Positions 8,468 to 17,895 of a DNA stretch of 64,000 nt are shown here, piece after piece; the first letter of the stretch is position 1; each line of letters begins with the position of its first letter. The translations under genes were made by a program, and so were the position numbers. The notes beneath the pieces are model-generated. The model was not told where the DNA came from, searched no databases, and saw only the letters and a program-made list of their open reading frames with translations. Origin of the DNA: Kiritimatiellota bacterium (GTDB taxonomy: Bacteria; Verrucomicrobiota; Lentisphaeria; Oligosphaerales; JAADHN01); NCBI GenBank assembly GCA_013151865.1, contig JAADHN010000026.1, positions 36,236 through 100,235 of the forward strand, given 5' to 3'.

Positions 8468-10621
8468 ATGAAGAAAAGCAAGGTCTCATCCAACGGCCCG
8501 GAATACTCGCTCCGGGTCCACGGCCCGGGGGGCGAGGCCGGATATCCCTTGGACCGCTTCCCCTGCTGCGTGGGACGCAACCCCGACTGCGACGTGGTCA
8601 TCGCGGATCCGTCCGTCTCCGGCCGCCACGCCACCTTCGAGCGGGACGCCGATGGAAACTTGGTGCTCGTGGACAATCGGAGCACCAACGGCACTTATGT
8701 GGACGGCTCTCCCATCTCGCGCCTCAAACTCCGTCCGCCGGTGCGGATCATCATGGGCAAGGTTTCGCTCGAAGTCCTCGAGAAGGGCGGCAAACCTCTC
8801 GCCTCTCACTCTCCGCGGCCGGGCCCGCTCCCCCTGCCGCCCGGCGTTGGGGCGGGACCTGGGCTCCCGGCGACCCGGTCCGACGGGGACTCGGGGGCCG
8901 CGCCGGGTGGCGGGGAGTGTTTTTACCGTCGCGCCGGGAAAGAACACGGTCCGTTCACTCGTGCGCAATTGCGGGAAATGGCGGCCAAGGGCCTTCTGCG
9001 TCGGACAGACCTTGTCTGGGTGGACGGTGCGGACGCCTGGTTGCGGGCGGACCTGGTTGAAGGGGTCTTCTCCGGAGTCCCTGCCGGCGAATCGCCCGCA
9101 CCGGTCGTCGAGCAACCGGACAATCCCGCGGCCCAGACCTCCGGTTATTTCGAGGACTTGCTCGAGTTCCCGGTTCGCAAGGCCCGGGGCGAGATCACTT
9201 GTCCCCATTGCTGGCACACGTTCGACGTCGAGGAGTTTCTCTTCATCGCGCGGCACCAAGCCCTCGTTGGAGATCCCGTTTTGGGCCCGGACGCCCAGCA
9301 GCGTTTCTTGCCCTCCAAGTTTACGCCCGAGGGCAATGCCGTGGACAGCATGGGAATGAGTTGTCCGGACATGGCCTGCCCCAGGTGCCACCTGCGCATC
9401 CCGAAATCCGCCAGCGAGATGCCGCCGCTTTTTCTTTCGATCGTCGGCGCTCCGGCCAGCGGCAAATCTTACTTCCTCACTGGGATGATCTGGAGACTCC
9501 GCAATGAGCTGGCCCAGAACTTTGCCATCGCCTTCACCGATACCGACGCCATCAACAACCAGATACTGAACGACTTCGAGGAAACCCTCTTCCTCAATTC
9601 CGACCAGGACCAGCTCGTCACCCTCAGGAAGACCGAACTCCAGGGTGAGTTGTACAACCAAGTGTTGCTGGACGGCATGATCATCAACCTGCCCAGACCG
9701 TTCATGTTCAGCATCACCCCGGCCGAGCACCATCCCCAGTATGAGCAGGTCAAGGACAAGATGTCCCGGACGCTCGTGCTTTATGACAACGCCGGCGAAC
9801 ACTTCGAGCCCGGAATGGATTCCGTCGACAACCCCACCACTCGACATTTGCTGCACTCGGACATCATTTTCTTCCTCTTCGACCCCACCAAGGACGTGCG
9901 TTTCCGCCAGCTCTGTCACGCCACCGATCCCCAGCTCGAGAAAGGAGCCCGCGTTCAGCGGCAGGAAATCCTGCTGACCGAAATGATCAACCGGATCAAG
10001 AAATACTCAGGCATGAAAGCGGATGCCAAGACGGCCAAGACCCTGATCATCGTGGTCCCCAAGTACGACGTCTGGGCCGACCTGCTCGATTATCCGACCA
10101 GTCCCCAGCCGTGGAAATGGGAGGCCCGTTACCGGACCTGCGCGCTCGACGTCGAGGAAATCAAGAACGTTTCTTTTGCCGTCCGGGGGCTTCTCGAGCG
10201 GGTTTGTCCCGAGGTCGTGGCCACCGCCGAGTCCTTTGCCGGGGACGTACTGTATTTGCCCAATAGCGCGTTGGGTCGCAGTCCGGAAATCCAGCCGGAC
10301 TCGGGACTGCTGGCGATTCGGCCGCGGGACATCCGGCCATTCTGGATTTCCATGCCCATGCTTTATTTCTTTCACGAACGCGGCTTCATTCCGAGCCTGC
10401 CGCGCCGCAGTCTTCCCGACCGGGAAGTGGTTCCGGTCGAGTACAAGGTTTCCGGCGACGTGGTATTCGTTTTCTTTCCGGATCGGGAAAAGCCGCTTCA
10501 AATCCCGGTCTGTTACATGGGGTGTCGGCTGCGAGATCCGCAGTCGGGAAAATGGTTCGAACTTCCCGCCCGGCGCAGACGCCGGAAAGGGACCTACCGG
10601 CGCGGCAGCTCGGGCGGGTGA
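8468..10621 (+). CDS. FHA - GYF_2 - zinc-ribbon - TRAFAC-like GTPase fusion
   Basis: 717 residues. An FHA domain (about 13-105) has the phosphothreonine-binding residues Gly36-Arg37, Ser51, His54 and Asn74, so it should bind a pThr peptide. A GYF_2/DUF4339 domain (about 150-202) carries GPFTRAQL and the VWVDGADAW core. Two CxxC pairs (from about 245 and 304) flank a probable zinc ribbon. A P-loop domain follows with Walker A GAPASGKS (327-334), a G3-type DNAG (Asp440-Gly443) and a G4-like PKYD (531-534), matching the double-GTPase/GTPase-associated-system NTPases by memory. No membrane segment is seen. It is followed 41 bases later by the GAP1-like gene, its expected partner. GTP use is inferred; the G4 motif is non-standard. 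Confidence 0.82.
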   Translation: MKKSKVSSNGPEYSLRVHGPGGEAGYPLDRFPCCVGRNPDCDVVIADPSVSGRHATFERDADGNLVLVDNRSTNGTYVDGSPISRLKLRPPVRIIMGKVSLEVLEKGGKPLASHSPRPGPLPLPPGVGAGPGLPATRSDGDSGAAPGGGECFYRRAGKEHGPFTRAQLREMAAKGLLRRTDLVWVDGADAWLRADLVEGVFSGVPAGESPAPVVEQPDNPAAQTSGYFEDLLEFPVRKARGEITCPHCWHTFDVEEFLFIARHQALVGDPVLGPDAQQRFLPSKFTPEGNAVDSMGMSCPDMACPRCHLRIPKSASEMPPLFLSIVGAPASGKSYFLTGMIWRLRNELAQNFAIAFTDTDAINNQILNDFEETLFLNSDQDQLVTLRKTELQGELYNQVLLDGMIINLPRPFMFSITPAEHHPQYEQVKDKMSRTLVLYDNAGEHFEPGMDSVDNPTTRHLLHSDIIFFLFDPTKDVRFRQLCHATDPQLEKGARVQRQEILLTEMINRIKKYSGMKADAKTAKTLIIVVPKYDVWADLLDYPTSPQPWKWEARYRTCALDVEEIKNVSFAVRGLLERVCPEVVATAESFAGDVLYLPNSALGRSPEIQPDSGLLAIRPRDIRPFWISMPMLYFFHERGFIPSLPRRSLPDREVVPVEYKVSGDVVFVFFPDREKPLQIPVCYMGCRLRDPQSGKWFELPARRRRRKGTYRRGSSGG

Positions 10622-10662
10622 GTCCCCCCGTCCGACGGTCCCTCCAATGATCGGAATAATGA

Positions 10663-11595
10663 ATGGCGAGTGAACTCATCTACACCTCCGCACCCCGCGG
10701 CGTGCGCCCCGGGACCAGCGGGTTTTGCACCGTGGCCTACACGCGTGGCATGTCGGCGTCCACCGTTCGCCTGCTCGAGTCCCTCAGCGCCTATAAACAC
10801 CTCTACGCCGCCCACGATCCGCGGGCGGCCCGGAACCCGGTCGTTTACAGCCACTATCGGTACACCATTTCCGGGCGCAGTCTTCATATCCTTTCCAGGA
10901 TCAGCGCTGCTGCCGCCGATCACACCAACCGCAGCAATACCATCGCCCATCACCTCGTGGTTTCCCCCACGGAACGGCCCGACGGCGGTCCTGCCTGGCT
11001 CGCCCTGCAACCGGGCGTATTCGTCGAGAGCTGGGATCGGGAACCCGAGCGCCTCGAGGGCCCGAAACCCTTGCCCCGAGGGGACGCGGGATCTACCGTG
11101 GCCCGGACATGGCACGCGGCGGCCGGGGACGCCGGCTGGGCCGGCGTCCTCGCGTATGCCTTTCTGCGACGTCCTTCCGATCCCGCCTTTCTCCTCTTCG
11201 AGCCGGGGCAACCCATGCTCGAACTCATCGCCGAGGCCCTGGCCCTGCTGCCGCCGCGTCGGCGCTGGGACGTGACCTTCAGCACCTATTTCACGCTCCT
11301 GCCGGCCGGGACCACCTGCGCGTGGCGGTGCTGTGTTCCCGGTTCCGAGGCCGCTCGCGAGGTCCGTCGTTTCCCGCGCTCGCTCGTGATCGACCTGACC
11401 CAGCCCCCGGGGGCGCCGCCGGACAATCCCCTTGTCCAGGAGGCACGCCAGGGGGCCGCCGCCGCGCAAGTCCGCCGGCCCGACGGTCGTCGTCCCCCGC
11501 CTCCACCAGCGAGTACGCGCTTCAAGCTCCTCGAATCCAATCGGCGCCGAACAATCCGACTCAAACCCGGCAAACCCGGAGGACGGCAACCATGA
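10663..11595 (+). CDS. GAP1-N-like (GTPase-associated protein 1) domain protein
   Basis: 310 residues. The N-terminus ELIYTSAPRGVRPG followed by SGFCTVA, RGMS and LLESLSAYKHLY matches my memory of the GAP1 N-terminal domain, defined by Aravind's group as the partner of bacterial TRAFAC/double GTPases in proposed conflict-type systems. The C-terminal 60 residues are Pro/Arg-rich and probably disordered. No signal peptide or membrane helix. The gene lies directly after the FHA-GTPase and its TGA overlaps the ATG of the next gene (ATGA), so the three are co-translated. Family membership is from pattern recall; a profile search against GAP1-N1/N2 would settle it. Biochemical role not established. 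Confidence 0.7.
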   Translation: MASELIYTSAPRGVRPGTSGFCTVAYTRGMSASTVRLLESLSAYKHLYAAHDPRAARNPVVYSHYRYTISGRSLHILSRISAAAADHTNRSNTIAHHLVVSPTERPDGGPAWLALQPGVFVESWDREPERLEGPKPLPRGDAGSTVARTWHAAAGDAGWAGVLAYAFLRRPSDPAFLLFEPGQPMLELIAEALALLPPRRRWDVTFSTYFTLLPAGTTCAWRCCVPGSEAAREVRRFPRSLVIDLTQPPGAPPDNPLVQEARQGAAAAQVRRPDGRRPPPPPASTRFKLLESNRRRTIRLKPGKPGGRQP

Positions 11596-14500
11596 CGGCC
11601 GAAGAACGCCTCGTCGGTCAAATCCGCGATTTCCTCCGACGGTACAACCAAGAGAAAGACCCGGCTACCGAGGAACTCGCCGATCAGTACGCCGACCTGT
11701 GCCGCCAGATCAATGAGCGGCTGGTGAAATGCAACGACTTCCTCGAAAAAGGCATGCGCTCCGAGGCCGTGCAGGAGGCCCAGGTGCCGCCGCTCTTGAT
11801 CGAACTGGTCGACACCGTCACTTTCCCCGAGGTCACCAAGTGGCGGAATATCTGCGCCGATCTCGAGATGACCGTCTTCCCGCCGTTGCGCATGGAAATC
11901 GTCGACCGCCTTCGGCAGGAATGCTCGACAGAAGAATTCCTCTCACCGTTGCTCCACGAGTATCGACGGCTCGTGCACCAAGGCGCGCTGGACGAACGCA
12001 TCCGTGTGCTGCGCAGGATCCGCGAACTCGACCCCGAAAACCCGGTTTGGGAAGAAAACCTGGCCCCGCTCGAAAAAGACCAACAGGAAAAACTCCTTCC
12101 CGTCGCTCGACGGGCTTTGACCGAAAACGACATTCCCCGGCTCCAAAAACTCTATGACGACCTCACCGACCCCCGGCGTGTCGTTGAGCCGCCCGAACGT
12201 CTGGTCGGCAAGATCGGGGCCGTGCTCCGCAGGCATCGGGAACAACAGGCCCGGGAAGAAGGTGCACGACTCGCCCGCGACTTGGAAGCCGCCCTGGCCG
12301 AGAAAGACCACGAGCAAATCCGGCAGCTCATCCGGCGCTGGGACCGGCTTTCCAAGTTCGAGGACTTTCACCCCAGCGAGAGCGTGCGGAGCGTTGCGGC
12401 GCGCGCCCAACGCTGGTACAGCGAAGAGCGAGCCCGGCGGCAGGCGGACGCGGAGTTCGCAGCCGCCCTCGAAGAGCTGCGCGTTCAGCTTGACCTGCCG
12501 TTGCCCGACCCGGTCCATCTGCAGACCTGCCTCCTGCGTGTCCAGAGTTTCGGCAAACCGTTGCCGCCCGGTCTCGAGGATTCTGTCCAGGACGCCCGCG
12601 AGCGGGTTCGGGTCGCGGCCGCTCGCCGCCGGTTCCGCCGGACGGCGACCGTCCTCGTTTTCCTCGTGATTCTGCTGGCCGCCGGCGCCGTCGCGGGGGC
12701 GGTTCTGCTACGAAACATCCAGCGCCGAAACGCGATCCACACCGTCCAGGCGTTCCTGGACGTCGGTGACGAAGCCGGGTTGCGGCAGTACCTCGATGAC
12801 TTGCGGCGCGAGCGCCCCCACATCTTCCGGGTGCCGGCCGTACAGCAGGCCCTGAAGCAGTCCCGGGCCGAAGAAGAAGCGCGCCGGACCAAAGCCGCCG
12901 AGTTCGAGCAGGTCATGGGGCAATTGGATAAGGTGCGCGGCAATAAGTACGACTTGCCCGGACCCCGGCTCCGCCAGTTGCTCGACCGCGCGGAAAAGCT
13001 CGCCGTGACGCCCCAGGCCCAGGCCAGGTTGAAAGGATGGCGGCTGGCGTTCGAGCTGTGGAACACCAAGCGTCGGCAAGAACTCGACGACCGGTTTTCG
13101 GCCTTGCTCCGTTCCCTTGGAGATGCCGTGGTGCGAGCCCCTGCCTTGAAAGCCGGACCCCTCGAAATCGAGGGCAAAGCCCTCGAACAAGCCCGGAAGG
13201 AATTGCAGCAGGCCCTCGATTTGGCGCCGTCCGCCGCCGAAGACCGCCGGGCCGAACTCGCGCCGCTCGAAGAGGCCGTGAAAAAATGGGACGCCGATTA
13301 CACGGCCAGGCTCGCCCGCCGTCGCGAGCAAGAGGCCCGGCGTCTGCGCACCCTGCGGGTCATGGACCGCGCTCTCCCCGACATCGACGCCTACCGGGAC
13401 TTGCTCCAGGGCTTTCTGGACGAGTTCCCCGGCAGTCCCGAGCACGCGGCCCTCCGGAAGGCCCTCGCCGAACTCCCCATGTACCAGGACGCCGTCGCGC
13501 TTCAGGCCCTGCAAGTCACCGAACTGCCGATGAGCGCTGCCATCCTCAAGCAAGCCCGGGACCTGCTCGCCAAACTCCAGGGCGGTCCGGCCCCCAGCAT
13601 TTGGGCCGGCGACCTGCAACGGGCCGTGACCATCACCGAGGCACAGTCCGCCCTGCGCAAAGCCCTGCCGAGCCTGAGCAAGCTGGATTTCTTTTCGCTC
13701 CATGTTTTCTACATCCGTCCGAAAGGCGCCGCTGAATGGGAGCCGGTCTATTACCCCGACAACATTATCAGCCAGGATCGTAAGCTGTCCGACGGCGCCA
13801 CGATCACTTTGTACTGGGGCAAGGCGTTCCGCGGCGATCCGGAAGAGAAGGAGCCGATCCTTGAACACGTCAAGTTCAGCACGTCCGAATACGACGTCAA
13901 AATCCGTCGCCGCCGGGAAAGCAACCTGATTCCCGCTGCGAAGTTCGCACGCGCGGTTTTGGCCGAGGGCGCCCGAGTCCCCCGCACGGACGACTTCCTG
14001 CTGGATGCCATGCAGCGTTTGCTGCGTTCCGAAGAGATCCAGCCAGTTCCAAAGTTGCTGCTTCTCAGGGCGTTGGGAAACATGTTGGCTGATGCCCTCG
14101 GCGCCGCCGAGCCCGAGATCGCCGGTCTCGGCGACCTCCTTGCCGACGTGCGGATCGAAGTGAGCTGGCTGAACCGGAAAAACCCGAACGTGCCGCTTCT
14201 GGAGCAAAGGGTCCGTGATCGGCTCGGGGCCTTGCCAGATTTTGCCGCGCTGAAAGCCGACGTGCACCGCAATCAAGAACTGCTCCGTCTCGCGCTCGAC
14301 CGCCGGGTCTCCTGTGTGGGGTTGGTCAAGCGCGATCCCGACACCCCGACTCGGCTCATTCCGAGCCTGCGCCTGCCCCATTTACGGACTGCATGGATCA
14401 TTACCGTCGATCCCACCGGCCGCCGCCGGCAGTTCTTGCGGGCGCTCGAGGCCGATGCCGGCGGCGGATTGACCTTCACCCGAGACGTGCGGAACAAGAT

Positions 14501-14642
14501 CTTCCTGGGACAACTCCTCTTTGCCCCGGGCGACGGCTTGCCCGCCTCCACCGTGCTGCGCAATGCACTCCCCGAGGCCCCTCACTCCCCGCGTTGGCCC
14601 CAGGCGTGGCCGGTCAACCAACGGGCACTGCCGAAAAAGTAA
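11592..14642 (+). CDS. Large helical single-pass membrane protein of the FHA-GTPase cluster (unknown family)
   Basis: 1016 residues, no family recognised. The first 350 residues are charged, helical and repetitive, with blocks of the form 'RRIRELDPENPVW' suggesting TPR-like helical repeats. One transmembrane helix follows (about 352-374, TVLVFLVILLAAGAVAGAVLL). Another helical stretch rich in Glu/Arg/Lys runs to about 680, and the C-terminal third is mixed alpha/beta. The layout (helical repeats, one membrane helix, coiled coil, C-terminal domain) mirrors the pseudokinase at 3563. Its start overlaps the GAP1-like stop by 4 bases. It is probably the membrane anchor or output of the GTPase pair. 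By the positive-inside rule, sidedness is uncertain, since both flanks of the helix are Arg-rich. Confidence 0.75.
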   Translation: MTAEERLVGQIRDFLRRYNQEKDPATEELADQYADLCRQINERLVKCNDFLEKGMRSEAVQEAQVPPLLIELVDTVTFPEVTKWRNICADLEMTVFPPLRMEIVDRLRQECSTEEFLSPLLHEYRRLVHQGALDERIRVLRRIRELDPENPVWEENLAPLEKDQQEKLLPVARRALTENDIPRLQKLYDDLTDPRRVVEPPERLVGKIGAVLRRHREQQAREEGARLARDLEAALAEKDHEQIRQLIRRWDRLSKFEDFHPSESVRSVAARAQRWYSEERARRQADAEFAAALEELRVQLDLPLPDPVHLQTCLLRVQSFGKPLPPGLEDSVQDARERVRVAAARRRFRRTATVLVFLVILLAAGAVAGAVLLRNIQRRNAIHTVQAFLDVGDEAGLRQYLDDLRRERPHIFRVPAVQQALKQSRAEEEARRTKAAEFEQVMGQLDKVRGNKYDLPGPRLRQLLDRAEKLAVTPQAQARLKGWRLAFELWNTKRRQELDDRFSALLRSLGDAVVRAPALKAGPLEIEGKALEQARKELQQALDLAPSAAEDRRAELAPLEEAVKKWDADYTARLARRREQEARRLRTLRVMDRALPDIDAYRDLLQGFLDEFPGSPEHAALRKALAELPMYQDAVALQALQVTELPMSAAILKQARDLLAKLQGGPAPSIWAGDLQRAVTITEAQSALRKALPSLSKLDFFSLHVFYIRPKGAAEWEPVYYPDNIISQDRKLSDGATITLYWGKAFRGDPEEKEPILEHVKFSTSEYDVKIRRRRESNLIPAAKFARAVLAEGARVPRTDDFLLDAMQRLLRSEEIQPVPKLLLLRALGNMLADALGAAEPEIAGLGDLLADVRIEVSWLNRKNPNVPLLEQRVRDRLGALPDFAALKADVHRNQELLRLALDRRVSCVGLVKRDPDTPTRLIPSLRLPHLRTAWIITVDPTGRRRQFLRALEADAGGGLTFTRDVRNKIFLGQLLFAPGDGLPASTVLRNALPEAPHSPRWPQAWPVNQRALPKK

Positions 14643-14981
14643 CGCAGTGTGGCTCGACTCAGCATCTTGCCGAATTGCCCCGGACTCCTCGCCCCGGGAA
14701 GAGTTGCCCCGGCGTTCCCGTCCCGTCCGTTCGGCTGCTGAGCGAACAAGCTCATCGGCGCGCCGCTGCACGAGTTGCGAAATCCGTGTTTCCGGGTACG
14801 GTACTTGCCGATCCCTCCAAGCCCGTGACCTCGGGGATGTCGCTCCGCACGCACGCCGCGGACCGTCCGAACCGTCGCCCCGCCTCTTCGGCCCGCCACA
14901 GACCCGGGTGCGATCAAGTGTCCGGCCGGCGACCCGGACCCTTTATCCGCCGCTCTGTCCCGGTCACAAGGAGACCTGCAC
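14643..14981. other. Intergenic region, no gene seen
   Basis: About 340 bases between the membrane protein and the foldase gene. I see no conserved coding stretch, clear promoter or hairpin with T-run. An AAGGAG ribosome-binding site for the next gene lies at its end. Confidence 0.4.
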
Positions 14982-15983
14982 GTGCAGCACGCGTTTGCCG
15001 CCAAAACCGTTTGTTCCGCGTTGTTCGCCCTTTCGCTGAGTGCAACGCTGCGCGGAGCTGAAGCCGGCAAGAAAGCCCCCGCTCCGGTATACTCGGACTC
15101 GATTGCCGCCGTGGTCAACGGTGAGGTCATCACCGTCTTCGACATTGTCCGGGAAACGGCTGCGCTCGAGGCCCAGATTCAGGAGCGGACCAAAGACCCG
15201 CAGGAGGCGCGCCGCAAAATCCTCGAACTGCGACGGTCCGCGGGCGAACGCCTGGTCGAAAGGGAACTGCTCTATGCCGAGTTCCAGAAACTCGGCGCCA
15301 CCGTCCCGGAGGAAATCGTTCAGGAACGCGTCAACCGCATCGTGCAGGCAAAAAGCATGGGCAACCGGACGCGGTTCGAGGAAGAACTTCGCAAGCAGGG
15401 AATGACCATGAGCGAGTTCGAAAAAAAGGTTGCCAAAGACTTGGCCGTGGAGTTGCTTGTCCAGGAAAAAGTCCGGCGCTTCGTTCGCGTCGCCCCCTCG
15501 GCCGTGGCGGCCTACTACCGGAACCATCCGGATGAGTTCGGCGTTCCCGGACGCGTCAGACTCCAAATGATTCTGCTCAAGAAGGATGGAAGATACGCTG
15601 GGCGGCTCGATGCCGTTGACCGCGAGATTCGGCGGAAGGCCGCCGCAGGGACACACTTCGCCGAATTGGCAAAGGAATACTCCGAAGCCCCAACCGCTTC
15701 GCGGGGCGGCGACTTGGGATGGGTCCCCGACTCCCAACTGCGCAAGGACTTTCGCGAGGCAATAAAAGGGGTGCCCCCGGGGAAACTGGCCAAAACGGTG
15801 CGCTCCGATGACGGGCGAATCCTCTTGCGTGTCGTCGAGCGCGAAGCGACCCGAGTGATCCCTCTCACGCCCGAGCTTGAACAGAAGATCGAGAGTCGGC
15901 TCCGCCGTCAGGCCGAAGACCGGCGATACAAAGAGTACGTCGCCGAGCTGAGCCGAAAGTACTACGTTCGAAAATACTTCTGA
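14982..15983 (+). CDS. SurA/PrsA-like periplasmic peptidyl-prolyl isomerase
   Basis: 333 residues: a signal peptide (about 1-26, ending around LRGAEA), a SurA-type N-terminal chaperone domain (about 40-180, beginning IAAVVNGEVIT), and a PpiC/parvulin domain (about 185-285) with HFAELAKEYSEAP and GGDLGWVP, the standard parvulin core. It should assist folding of exported or outer-membrane proteins. The start codon is GTG, chosen because AAGGAG lies 8 bases upstream and the signal peptide begins there. One parvulin domain, not two as in Escherichia coli SurA. It follows the signalling cluster on the same strand but after 340 bases, so it may be a separate transcript. Confidence 0.88.
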   Translation: MQHAFAAKTVCSALFALSLSATLRGAEAGKKAPAPVYSDSIAAVVNGEVITVFDIVRETAALEAQIQERTKDPQEARRKILELRRSAGERLVERELLYAEFQKLGATVPEEIVQERVNRIVQAKSMGNRTRFEEELRKQGMTMSEFEKKVAKDLAVELLVQEKVRRFVRVAPSAVAAYYRNHPDEFGVPGRVRLQMILLKKDGRYAGRLDAVDREIRRKAAAGTHFAELAKEYSEAPTASRGGDLGWVPDSQLRKDFREAIKGVPPGKLAKTVRSDDGRILLRVVEREATRVIPLTPELEQKIESRLRRQAEDRRYKEYVAELSRKYYVRKYF

Positions 15984-16322
15984 TCTCCGATTTCGGGCTT
16001 GGGTTCGCCGTGAATCTTGGCGCGAGAAGCGGCCGCTTGTACGGATTATTCAGGTTATGGGTGAGGCCGTGGCGACACGCCGTCCTCCCGGCCGGCAGTC
16101 GGCGGCGCCACGCGGAGAATGTGCGAGATGCATCGTCGCGGCAGACGGTTCGTGCATCAGTCAGAGCGGGCGTGACGTCCCGAAAAACGGGAACAACGGC
16201 CCCTACCCGCCCTCTGCGGCGGGGGCGCCGCACGGCTTCCGACCCGACGCCCTCGCGTGGAGCGGATGCGGCTTGCCGCGGCAGGCCAGGCGGAGGCGCG
16301 TGCAGCAGCAGGAGTCCACGCC
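15984..16322. other. Intergenic region, no gene seen
   Basis: About 340 bases before the sigma54 activator. No conserved protein is visible in any frame. It ends with an AGGAG site 8 bases before the activator's ATG. I did not find a convincing -24/-12 or -35/-10 pair. Confidence 0.4.
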
Positions 16323-17786
16323 ATGCCCCGCAACGACACCCGGCTGGGAACCAACATTCCCCATCGGTCCGATCTTTTGGCCCGGGAATTGGCCGTCATT
16401 CTGGATACCATGCCGGACGGTCTGTTCACCGTGGACGCCGCGGGTCGGATCGAACTCTGGAATCGAGAGATGACGCGCCTGACCGGGCACGCGGCCCGGG
16501 ACATCGTGGGCAAACCGTGCACCATCCTCGAATGCGAGAACTGTCGCGGAAAAGATCCCGGTTGGGTTCCGGAGTGCGATTTGCTCGGCGGCGAACCGGT
16601 CGAGCAGAAAGAGTGTTCCGTGCGACACCGGGACGGGCGTTTGATCCCGGTGATGAAGAACGCCCGGGCCATCCGTGACGCGACCGGCCGGATTGTCGGT
16701 GCGGTGGAAACGCTGACCGACCTGAGTTCCATCAAACGTCTCAAGGCGGAAATGGCCCGGTTCGAGGCCCGGGAATCGGCCGAAGAGCGCCTCGGTCGAC
16801 TGGTGGGAAAAAGTCACGTCATGCAGGAGGTCTACCGTCGCATTCGGCTGGCGGCGAACTCCGAGGCGACCGTCCTGATTCAGGGGGAGACCGGCACAGG
16901 CAAGGAGCTGGTGGCCGAAGCCATCCACAACCTGGGCCGGCGTCGAGACGGTCCTTTGATCCGGATCAATTGTTCCGCGCTCCCCGAGGGCCTGCTGGAG
17001 AGCGAATTGTTCGGTCACGTGAGGGGCGCTTTCACCGGCGCGGTACGGGACAAACCCGGCCGGTTCGAGCTGGCGGACGGGGGCACCATCCTCCTCGATG
17101 AGATCGGCGACATCAGTCCCCTGATCCAGTTGAAACTGCTGCGGGTGCTCCAGGAGCACGAAATCGAGCGCGTCGGCGATACGCGCGTTCGAAAGGTCGA
17201 CGTCCGCGTTGTGGCGGCCACGCACCGGGACTTGCGCGAGCTGGTGGCCCTTGAACGATTTCGTGAAGACCTCTATTATCGGCTTCGGATCTTTGTCGTC
17301 TCTCTTCCCCCGCTACGTGCCCGAAAAGAAGACATCCCCCTGCTGGTGGATACGTTCATCGAACGGTTCAATCGGCAGACCGGCAAAAAGATCGAGGGCA
17401 TTTCCGCGGAAGTCGCCCTCTGCCTGATGGACTACTGCTGGCCGGGAAACGTCAGGGAATTGGAGAACGCCATCGAGCACGCGTTCGTCACCTGTCCGGG
17501 CGGCCGGATCGGTCTGTTCGATTTACCCGTGGAGATCCGTATGACCGAATTGCGCCGGATCGAATGCGAACGCCGGGCCCCCGGTCCATTGCTCGAAACA
17601 CGCGGTCGGACCGCGGGGGTGCGACCGGCGCGGCCGGCCTTGACCCGCGAGAACTTGTTGGCGGTACTGCGCGAGAGCAACTGGAACAAAGCCGAAGCCG
17701 GCCGACGACTCGGGGTGGCCCGGACTACCGTTTGGCGCAAGATGCGCCAGTGGGGCGTCCCCCTCGAACCGCCCGCGGCCACCTGA
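16323..17786 (+). CDS. Sigma54-dependent transcriptional activator with Cys-rich PAS sensor
   Basis: 487 residues. A PAS domain (about 20-135) contains five cysteines (66, 71, 74, 85, 98) in a CxxxxCxxC-type arrangement that could bind metal, Fe-S or act as a redox switch. The AAA+ domain (about 158-395) has Walker A GETGTGKE (188-195), the GAFTGA loop (235-240) that contacts sigma54, Walker B GGTILLDEIGD and an arginine-finger region. A Fis-type helix-turn-helix closes the protein (about 445-485, NWNKAEAGRRLGVARTTVWR). It should remodel sigma54 RNA polymerase at -24/-12 promoters in response to the PAS signal. The start is set at 16323 by AGGAG 8 bases upstream. No histidine kinase or receiver domain is adjacent, so the sensor is intramolecular. 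Target genes unknown. Confidence 0.92.
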   Translation: MPRNDTRLGTNIPHRSDLLARELAVILDTMPDGLFTVDAAGRIELWNREMTRLTGHAARDIVGKPCTILECENCRGKDPGWVPECDLLGGEPVEQKECSVRHRDGRLIPVMKNARAIRDATGRIVGAVETLTDLSSIKRLKAEMARFEARESAEERLGRLVGKSHVMQEVYRRIRLAANSEATVLIQGETGTGKELVAEAIHNLGRRRDGPLIRINCSALPEGLLESELFGHVRGAFTGAVRDKPGRFELADGGTILLDEIGDISPLIQLKLLRVLQEHEIERVGDTRVRKVDVRVVAATHRDLRELVALERFREDLYYRLRIFVVSLPPLRARKEDIPLLVDTFIERFNRQTGKKIEGISAEVALCLMDYCWPGNVRELENAIEHAFVTCPGGRIGLFDLPVEIRMTELRRIECERRAPGPLLETRGRTAGVRPARPALTRENLLAVLRESNWNKAEAGRRLGVARTTVWRKMRQWGVPLEPPAAT

Positions 17787-17895
17787 GGCCCGCCTCCGCT
17801 CCAAAGCAGCCGGCCCGGCCCGGTCCGCAACGGGAGCGAGATGCTCCTTCCCGCTCCCGAGGCCCCTCATCTCCGTTGCCGGGCGGTCCGTGACT

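Noticed and set aside
12708..14381. Minus-strand frame of about 557 aa
   Set aside because: Antisense to the large membrane protein and without any recognisable domain.
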